Assembly: GCA_030671095.1 (NCBI GenBank)
Contig: DAOVAK010000168.1
Span: forward strand, 1 to 6,418
Direction of reading: 5' to 3'
Length of the DNA stretch: 6,418 nt
Source of the DNA: Deltaproteobacteria bacterium
GTDB lineage: Bacteria; Desulfobacterota; DSM-4660; Desulfatiglandales; HGW-15
In this document: positions 5,838-6,418 of the stretch, piece by piece
Layout: every line of letters begins with the position of its first letter
How positions within the stretch are numbered: position 1 is the stretch's first letter
Notes under the pieces: generated by a model
Told to the model about the DNA's origin: nothing
What the model saw: the letters and a program-made list of their open reading frames with translations, nothing else
Databases searched by the model: none
Made by a program: the position numbers and the translations under genes

Positions 5838-6227
5838 TCAGTGGCCGCAGCATTGGTCTTCACAATTTGCTATTTCTGCCAATGTCTTGATCACTTCTCT
5901 TTGATCTGCTGGGATCACTTTTGTAATCTTGAGTTTTAAATAAAAGGAATCCAGATGCTCGGGCTGGGGCAAGGGAAACAGGATCAGATGTTGGAAAACC
6001 TGCGGAATTCCCTCTCGACTTATGTGGAGGTGAATCTCCTCTCCCACAGTTTTATCCGCTAATTGGATTTCAAAGGGCGTGAGGCCGGAGATCCCCAGAC
6101 CATAGATAAATTCAAACTGAGAAGACTGTGGGGTCAAGTCCGTTGAATCAGAGGTTGTTCCCGCCTCAATAGATAGTGTTATTTTTTTGAGGTGATCTAT
6201 CTTTTCCGTTTCCATTGTAGAGTCCAT
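5838..6227 (-). CDS. Small FKBP/SlyD-like protein with Cys/His C-terminal tail
   Basis: The product is 129 residues with no signal peptide or membrane segment, so probably cytoplasmic. Residues 37-69 read like the FKBP/SlyD core: FEFIYG (38-43), a GLTPFEIQL stretch (48-56) resembling the P-G-LE-ALxG loop, then KTVGEEIHLHIS (59-70) resembling GKxVGD-type strands. A final strand FYLKLKITKVIP (95-106) matches the closing FKBP strand. FKBP/SlyD proteins are prolyl isomerases and chaperones, and SlyD has a metal-binding tail. Here the last eight residues carry C122, C126, C127 and H129 (CEDQCCGH), which could bind a metal. Much of the active site seems missing, so isomerase activity is doubtful. 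The ATG at 6227 lacks a visible Shine-Dalgarno; the ATG at 6215 is an alternative that would remove four residues. It is convergent with the kdsD pair. I do not recognise a named family with certainty. Confidence 0.6.
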   Translation of the reverse strand: MDSTMETEKIDHLKKITLSIEAGTTSDSTDLTPQSSQFEFIYGLGISGLTPFEIQLADKTVGEEIHLHISREGIPQVFQHLILFPLPQPEHLDSFYLKLKITKVIPADQREVIKTLAEIANCEDQCCGH

Positions 6228-6418
6228 AAGAGGCTATATGCAATGTATGATAGAAATGTGTAACCAACCAAAACCATACTACAACAACCCGCATCACTTT
6301 TACAACTTGTAAAGTTTCCGCTTAGAGAATTCCCTAAACAGAGGCATCAACGAGGCCACATACAAGAATTAGCATAAGACCAACTTTGGGCCTGGCGTCT
6401 AATGACAAAAGGATTTTT
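6228..6418. other. Non-coding region upstream of the FKBP-like gene
   Basis: No supported ORF or RNA gene is visible in these 191 bases. They should contain the promoter of the minus-strand FKBP-like gene, but I find no hexamer pair with good matches and spacing. The notable item is the dyad at 6299-6313. The sequence is AT-rich near 6240-6315. Confidence 0.5.
6299..6313. promoter_or_regulatory. Perfect 15-bp dyad, possible operator
   Basis: TTTACAA-C-TTGTAAA has two exact 7-bp arms around a single base, 72 bp upstream of the FKBP-like start. This is the size and position of a site for a dimeric repressor or activator. A match to a specific regulator family is not claimed. Confidence 0.35.

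Noticed and set aside
5503..5853. 116-residue minus-strand open frame across the intergenic region
   Set aside because: It runs through the heptad array and the hairpin element and has a repeat-derived sequence with no domain.
1..6418. CRISPR array, tRNA or rRNA genes, phage or transposase genes
   Set aside because: I found no regularly spaced repeats, cloverleaf, rRNA sequence or transposase/integrase motif.

Overview
The window reads as chromosomal DNA of a Gram-negative bacterium of moderate GC content. Desulfobacterota (formerly Deltaproteobacteria) is my best guess. A D-arabinose-5-phosphate isomerase of the KpsF/KdsD type points to a KDO-containing outer membrane. A GC-rich palindrome next to ATTGCGG-type heptads also resembles intergenic filler I associate with that group. 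The assignment is inference, because no rRNA or other marker is present.

Layout. Positions 1-3338 carry four minus-strand genes in the transcription order SDR oxidoreductase (2481-3338), threonine synthase thrC (896-2413), low-molecular-weight protein tyrosine phosphatase (389-856) and rlmH (1-354, cut by the window edge). Gaps of 67, 39 and 34 bp fit an operon, possibly with an extra promoter before thrC. A 250-bp divergent regulatory region (3339-3588) separates this block from a plus-strand pair. That pair is kdsD (3589-4608) followed by a divergent DapA/N-acetylneuraminate lyase superfamily protein (4553-5506) whose start lies 56 bp inside kdsD. Positions 5507-5837 hold no gene but three repeat or structure elements: a GC-rich palindrome, a heptad array, and a ~155-bp imperfect hairpin element with 17-nt terminal inverted repeats. 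A convergent minus-strand gene (5838-6227) encodes a small FKBP/SlyD-like protein with a Cys/His tail. The last 191 bp (6228-6418) are non-coding and hold a perfect dyad.

How the parts relate. thrC makes threonine and rlmH matures the 23S rRNA; the phosphatase and SDR have no assignable substrate. kdsD supplies arabinose 5-phosphate for KDO and lipopolysaccharide synthesis. Its overlapping partner keeps the Schiff-base lysine of pyruvate aldolases but lacks the DHDPS tyrosine and arginine, so it is not an ordinary lysine-biosynthesis enzyme. The two items most worth a second look are this kdsD/aldolase-like coupling and the hairpin element at 5677-5832, whose mispairs inside the stems are almost all G·U wobbles on the plus strand.
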